Made by a program: the position numbers and the translations under genes. Below, piece by piece: positions 5,976 to 9,467 of a stretch of DNA of 9,467 nucleotides; position 1 is the stretch's first letter, and each line of letters starts with the position of its first letter. The notes under the pieces are model-generated. The model saw nothing but the letters and a program-made list of their open reading frames with translations. It had not been told where the DNA came from and searched no databases. This DNA comes from Fidelibacterota bacterium REDSEA-S14_B6 (GTDB taxonomy: Bacteria > Fidelibacterota > Marinisomatia > Marinisomatales > S15-B10), in assembly GCA_001626655.1 (NCBI GenBank), contig LUOC01000046.1, forward strand, positions 1 through 9,467, read 5' to 3'.

Positions 5976-7130
5976 CTAATCTGAAAGCGCTTGATCAAAG
6001 TCGGCTATAAGGTCTTCAGCCGCCTCAATGCCGACGGAGATTCGGATGAGGCTGTCGCTGATCCCGGCGGCGGCTCGCTCATCCGCACTCATCCCCGAGT
6101 GCGAGGTGGTACACGGCCGCGTCATGAGCGTCTCCACTCCGCCGAGGCTCGGCGCGGAAATCGGAAGTTTTGCCCTGGCAATGAACCGCTCCGCAGCTTC
6201 TAGTCCGCCGGCCGGTTCGAAAGAGAGCATACCGCTGGAACCGTCAAGGAGCGATGAAGCCAGCGAGCGGTGAGGATTGGACTCAAGTCCGGGATAGTTC
6301 ACTTTTGCCACAGCCGGGTGATTTTCCAGGAATTTGGCAACGGCCTGACCGTTGATATTGTGCTGTTTCATCCGGACCGCCAGCGTCTTGATCCCACGGT
6401 GGAGCAGAAAGCAGGCGTGAGGATCGAGGCTTCCGCCGAGGTGATCCAGAAGGCGCGAGATTTTTTCAACGTGACCGGCCTTCCCGATGATCGCTCCGGC
6501 GACGATGTCCGAATGACCGTTCAGATACTTCGTGCAACTGTGGAGCGACAGATCAATGCCGATCTCCGGCGGCCTGAAGTTGAAGGGCGAGGCGAACGTA
6601 TTATCGATCATGGAAACGAGATTGTGTTCTGTCGCAAACTCCACCACCTTGTGAAGATTAAACACCTCCATCAGCGGATTAGAAATAGTTTCCACATAGA
6701 TCACTTTCGTCTCCCGCCTCAGGGCCGCCTTCCACTCGTCAGGCGAATTAAGGTCAATAAGCGAATGGCTGACACCCCACTTTCCAATATCGTGGGTAAC
6801 AAAACTGTGGGTCCCGCCGTAGAGCGTCTTCTGTGCAAGCAGATGGTCTCCTGATCCGAGAAAGGTCAGGAGCGCAGTAGAGATGGCGGACATGCCGCTG
6901 GAAGTGACCAACGCGGCCTCCCCGTTTTCGAGCGCGGCGAGCTTGCTGTGGAGAGCATCATGATTCGGCGTATTGTTGAGACGGATGTATTTGAGATCGT
7001 GGTAATCGGCCTGGTCGCTGTACTCAAAAGTGGCCGACTGATGAATCGGCAGTACCACGGCCCCCGCCGGCCGATCCTCCGGCTCTCCTGCATGGATCAC
7101 CTTTGTTGCAATTGGTCTTTCTTTACTCAT
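5976..7130 (-). CDS. Trans-sulfuration family PLP-dependent enzyme (Cys/Met metabolism), substrate unresolved
   Basis: This is a full-length 384-residue member of the Cys/Met metabolism PLP family (cystathionine gamma-synthase, gamma-lyase, beta-lyase, methionine gamma-lyase, O-acylhomoserine sulfhydrylase). PLP contacts are recognisable: KYIR (47-50) supplies the phosphate-binding Tyr48 and Arg50, SSGM (77-80) forms the phosphate loop, and Tyr104 in LYGG stacks on the cofactor. Asp176 in DNTF pairs with the pyridine N, and Lys201 in SCTKYLNGHSD is the Schiff-base lysine. The stretch after KYIR reads LNNTPNHDAL, unlike the usual NPTRxxLE, and the substrate-side segment reads SLGGVETLMTRPCTTSHSG rather than HPAxMTHA. 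It is therefore not a simple duplicate of the neighbouring gamma-lyase, and sequence alone does not decide the reaction. The ATG at 7130 lies 14 nt after the gamma-lyase stop, and the TAG abuts the sfsA ATG. The two PLP genes probably share a transcript. Confidence 0.9.
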   Translation of the reverse strand: MSKERPIATKVIHAGEPEDRPAGAVVLPIHQSATFEYSDQADYHDLKYIRLNNTPNHDALHSKLAALENGEAALVTSSGMSAISTALLTFLGSGDHLLAQKTLYGGTHSFVTHDIGKWGVSHSLIDLNSPDEWKAALRRETKVIYVETISNPLMEVFNLHKVVEFATEHNLVSMIDNTFASPFNFRPPEIGIDLSLHSCTKYLNGHSDIVAGAIIGKAGHVEKISRLLDHLGGSLDPHACFLLHRGIKTLAVRMKQHNINGQAVAKFLENHPAVAKVNYPGLESNPHRSLASSLLDGSSGMLSFEPAGGLEAAERFIARAKLPISAPSLGGVETLMTRPCTTSHSGMSADERAAAGISDSLIRISVGIEAAEDLIADFDQALSD

Positions 7131-7144
7131 TTGCTGCCATTTTT

Positions 7145-8287
7145 CTATACTTTCTCCAGCCCCATCTTTAGATCGTCTACAATATCCTCTGCGTCTTCGA
7201 TCCCCACTGACAGCCTCACCAGCCCATCGGTCAGGCCGCGGGCGTGGCGCTCCTCCGCCGGAACATCCGCATGCGTCATGGTGGCGGGATGAGTGATCAT
7301 CGTCTCCACCGCTCCGAGGCTCTCCGCCAAGGCGCAGAGACGAACGGAGTTCATCACTGTTTTTCCAGCGGGGATACCCCCCTCAAGTTCAAAGCAGAGC
7401 ATACCGCTGAAGCCGTCCATCTGACTCTTGGCTGTCTCGTGCTGGGGATGGGACGGTAGTCCGGGATAGGTTACCTTGGCAACTTTCGGATGAGACTCGA
7501 GAAACTCCGCCACGATCTGAGCATTTTCCGAATGGCGCGGCATTCGGAGGTGGAGTGTCTTCGCCCCGAGCATGGTGAGCCAGCAGTCGAAGGGGCTCGG
7601 CACTGCCCCGATGGTCTTCTGAACAAACTGCATCTCTTCATAGATGTCTTCCCGGTTGGTTACCACGACACCTCCAATCAGCTGATTGTGGCCGCTGATA
7701 TACTTGGTCGTGCTGTGTACCACCATGTCAGCGCCGTACTCCAGCGGCCGCAGGAAAACAGGCGTTGCGAAAGTTGAATCGATTCCGAAATAGAGATTGT
7801 GTTCTCTTGCTATATCCGCCATCGCCTCAAGATCAGTCACCTTGAGGAGCGGATTCGTGGGCGTCTCGATCCAGAGCATTTTCGTCTCGGGCCGGATTGC
7901 CGCTTTCACGTTTTCAGGATCGGTGGAATCGACATAGGAAAAGTGGAGGTCATACTTGGACAGAATCCTGTTAAAGTGGCGGGAGACGCCGCCGTAGACA
8001 TCGTCGGAGCAGATGACGTGATCTCCGCCATCCAGCAGCTTGAGACAACTGTCCACCGTGGCCATGCCGCTGGAAAAACAGACGCCGTACTTGCCCCCCT
8101 CAATGGAGGCGAGGTATTCTTCCAACACTTGCCGCGTCGGGTTCGCTGAACGGGTATAGTCAAATCCCTAGTCCCTCCCGACTTCGGGAAGAACGTAGGT
8201 GGCAGTCTGGTAAATCGGCGGTACGACTGACCCCGTCGTCGGATCGGGTTCAATCTCCGCCCTTACAACCTTTGTGTCGAATTTCAT
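7145..8287 (-). pseudogene. Cystathionine gamma-lyase gene interrupted by an in-frame amber codon
   Basis: Reading from the ATG at 8287-8285 gives a 380-codon gene, normal for this family, with a single TAG at codon 40 (8170-8168). Both sides of the TAG are in the same frame and match the family: VVPPIYQTATYVLPEVGRD before it, GFDYTRSANPTR after it. Downstream are the PLP phosphate contacts Tyr44 and Arg46, SSGM, Tyr98 in VYGG, and Lys195 in STTKYISGHNQ. Segments GAVPSPFDCW, KTLHLRMPRH and YPGLPSHPQHE closely resemble eukaryotic-type gamma-lyase. The enzyme cleaves cystathionine to cysteine, 2-oxobutyrate and ammonia. The upstream CBS gene supplies cystathionine. A GAGG lies 3 nt before the ATG. 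Restarting at the GTG at 8128 would lose Tyr44 and Arg46, so the fragment alone should be inactive. The lesion may be a point mutation, a sequencing error or, less likely, a suppressed codon. If the TAG is an error, this is an ordinary intact gene. Confidence 0.88.
8168..8170 (-). other. In-frame TAG (codon 40) within the cystathionine gamma-lyase frame
   Basis: The codon lies between D39 and G41, just before the GFDYTR motif. As I recall homologues, this position often carries Lys or a small polar residue. AAG, CAG or TCG would each need one base change to become TAG. The gene itself and two neighbours also end in TAG (7147-7145 and 5978-5976), so TAG is a working stop here. Confidence 0.85.
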
Positions 8288-8316
8288 TTTCCTCAACTCT
8301 ACCTTTCTAACACCTT

Positions 8317-8391
8317 GGAGAAACGGATAGCTGGAGAACTGAAGAATTGAAGACGGTGTATTTTTTCATTTCTCCAATACTCCATTTCTCC
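8317..8391. repeat. Inverted-repeat element B built of TGGAGAAN octamers
   Basis: The left arm (8317-8344) and right arm (8364-8391) are imperfect inverted copies, about 20 of 28 positions pairing, around a short core containing a run of six T (8361-8366). Both arms show the same 8-bp period as element A. On the minus strand the right arm (8391-8368) matches 308-285 of element A at 22 of 24 positions. It fills most of the 123-nt gap between the CBS stop and the gamma-lyase ATG. It could fold in the transcript and modulate expression of the downstream gene. No protein-coding frame is seen in the gap. Confidence 0.7.
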
Positions 8392-8410
8392 ACTTAATCA
8401 ATCTACGGTT

Positions 8411-9382
8411 TTACTCAAGGAATCCTTGTTCTTTCATCCAGTCATCATCTACGAATTTGGAGAGATAATTCCTGATGGAATCCGGAAGTACCACAAGGCA
8501 GACGTCCCCCCTCTTGAGCCAGCCCGCAACCTTGAGCGCCGTCCAGACCGCCGAGCCGCTGGAGCCGCCGATCAATAGTCCCTCTTCCTTGATGAGTCGC
8601 CGGGCGGTGATGAACGAGTCTCTGTCGTTGGTCTTCACGTACTCATCCACGAGATCATTATCCAACACATCGGGAATAAAGTCGTAGCCGATCCCTTCCA
8701 CGAGGTAAGGCTTCACCTCGTCCCCCCCACCAAGAATCGACCCTTCCGGATCGGCGCCGACAATGGTGATGTCCGGCCGCTCTTCCTTCAGTTTCTTCGC
8801 CACGCCGGTGATGGTGCCGCCAGTACCGACCCCCATCACGACCATCTTCAGTTCGCTCCCGAACTGGCTCAGGATTTCCTCGGAAGTCCCGTGATAGTGC
8901 GCGTCTGGATTGTCGGGGTTGGCATATTGATCGAGGATATGTGAATTGGGAATCTCCTCGTTCAGTTTGTTGGCAATGCCGATGTGGCTCTCGGGATCGT
9001 CCCACGCCGCTTCAGTCGGTGTCCGGACGATCTCAGCGCCGAGCGCCTTGAGCACGACCTCCTTCTCCTTGCTCATCTTCTCCGGCATGGTGATGATCAT
9101 TCGATACCCTTTTACCGCCGCCGTGAGGGCCATGCCGATTCCGGTGTTGCCGGAAGTCGGTTCAATCAGCGTGTCGCCGGGCTTTATCCTCCCGGACTTC
9201 TCCGCCTCCTCAACCATCCTGACACCGATGCGATCCTTTACCGAACCGCCCGCGTTGAGAAACTCGCACTTGCCGTAGAGATCGCAGTCGAGCTCTTCAC
9301 CCACACACTGAAACTTCACCACCGGCGTGCCGCCAACTGCTTCAAGAATTGTGCTGTATCGCCTGTCCGCTGATTTGCTCAT
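8411..9382 (-). CDS. Cystathionine beta-synthase (catalytic core only, eukaryote-like)
   Basis: This fold-type II PLP enzyme condenses serine and homocysteine to cystathionine, the first step of reverse transsulfuration. Residues are numbered from the upstream TTG at 9388. KCEFLNAGGSVKDR (40-53) carries the Schiff-base Lys51, TSGNTG (78-83) is the substrate loop, GTGGT (188-192) is the PLP phosphate cradle, EGIGYDF is at 231-237, and GGSSGS (274-279) holds the Ser near the pyridine N. Stretches such as RTPTEAAWDDPESHIG, IPNSHILDQY and PDSIRNYLSKF resemble animal CBS far more than CysK or CysM. It is about 325 residues, with no C-terminal CBS-pair (Bateman) domain and no N-terminal heme-binding region, so it should be constitutively active. 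Two starts are possible, TTG at 9388 and ATG at 9382; neither has a clear Shine-Dalgarno, and I prefer the ATG. The gamma-lyase gene follows, which supports CBS over cysteine synthase. Confidence 0.9.
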   Translation of the reverse strand: MSKSADRRYSTILEAVGGTPVVKFQCVGEELDCDLYGKCEFLNAGGSVKDRIGVRMVEEAEKSGRIKPGDTLIEPTSGNTGIGMALTAAVKGYRMIITMPEKMSKEKEVVLKALGAEIVRTPTEAAWDDPESHIGIANKLNEEIPNSHILDQYANPDNPDAHYHGTSEEILSQFGSELKMVVMGVGTGGTITGVAKKLKEERPDITIVGADPEGSILGGGDEVKPYLVEGIGYDFIPDVLDNDLVDEYVKTNDRDSFITARRLIKEEGLLIGGSSGSAVWTALKVAGWLKRGDVCLVVLPDSIRNYLSKFVDDDWMKEQGFLE

Positions 9383-9467
9383 ATTCAAAAATGTATTGAT
9401 TCTTTAGTCTTAAATTCCTTTAACTGCTTGTAAGATGAAGTACCTTAACCGAGCTCAAATGGAACAT
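9383..9467. other. Upstream region of the CBS gene
   Basis: This 85-nt AT-rich stretch holds no recognisable gene. A minus-strand frame of 15 codons from the window edge to a TAA at 9422-9420 could be the end of an upstream gene, but it is too short to judge. No convincing -35/-10 pair or Shine-Dalgarno stands out. Confidence 0.3.

Noticed and set aside
8168..8170. Pyrrolysine or reassigned UAG
   Set aside because: TAG ends this gene and two neighbouring genes, the family has no known need for pyrrolysine at this position, and no pyl genes are visible in the window.
7906..8253. Frameshift explanation for the gamma-lyase N-terminus, using an overlapping minus-strand frame
   Set aside because: The frame before and after the TAG is the same and both sides match the family. 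The alternative frame gives an Arg-rich, non-family sequence.
8317..8391. Intrinsic terminator between the CBS and gamma-lyase genes
   Set aside because: The pairing is imperfect and not GC-rich, and no T-run follows the hairpin on the transcribed (minus) strand.
1..9467. tRNA, rRNA, riboswitch, insertion sequence, toxin-antitoxin or defence module
   Set aside because: I looked on both strands and saw no matching structure or gene. All sizeable frames resolve to the metabolic, translation and envelope genes listed.

Overview
All recognisable genes in this window lie on the minus strand, so transcription runs from high to low coordinates. The protein families suggest an uncultivated Gram-negative bacterium of the Fibrobacteres-Chlorobi-Bacteroidetes neighbourhood. 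The main reasons are a lipoprotein of the Big_5 (Ig-like) type, a divergent EF-G paralogue and a eukaryote-like cystathionine beta-synthase. A Marinimicrobia-like lineage is one guess. This is inference from protein style, not a phylogenetic placement.

Layout in transcription order. (1) Sulfur amino acids: cystathionine beta-synthase (9382-8411), then an intergenic octamer inverted-repeat element (8391-8317), then cystathionine gamma-lyase (8287-7145) broken by an in-frame amber at codon 40, then a second trans-sulfuration PLP enzyme (7130-5976). The first two would make up reverse transsulfuration, homocysteine to cystathionine to cysteine. (2) A tightly packed run with 0-nt or 4-nt junctions: sfsA (5975-5271), a Big_5 lipoprotein gene disrupted by two mutually compensating frameshifts (5274-3862), mannose-1-phosphate guanylyltransferase (3865-2783), and an 88-residue unrecognised protein (2786-2520) with a TTG start and a very strong Shine-Dalgarno. 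(3) A good sigma-70-like promoter (2509-2481), then an EF-G-like GTPase (2405-321) with an altered guanine-specificity motif and no catalytic His. (4) A repeat-rich 196-nt gap (320-125), then the N-terminus of a HIT-family protein (124-1) that runs off the window.

The packing from the second trans-sulfuration enzyme to the 88-aa gene (junctions of 0, 4, 4 and 4 nt) points to one transcript. EF-G has its own promoter. The gene mix is mostly housekeeping, and I see no defence system, mobile element, CRISPR array or RNA gene. The points most worth a second look are the two interrupted genes, the octamer inverted-repeat family seen twice, the repeat array that replaces the ribosome-binding site of the HIT gene, and the altered EF-G active site.
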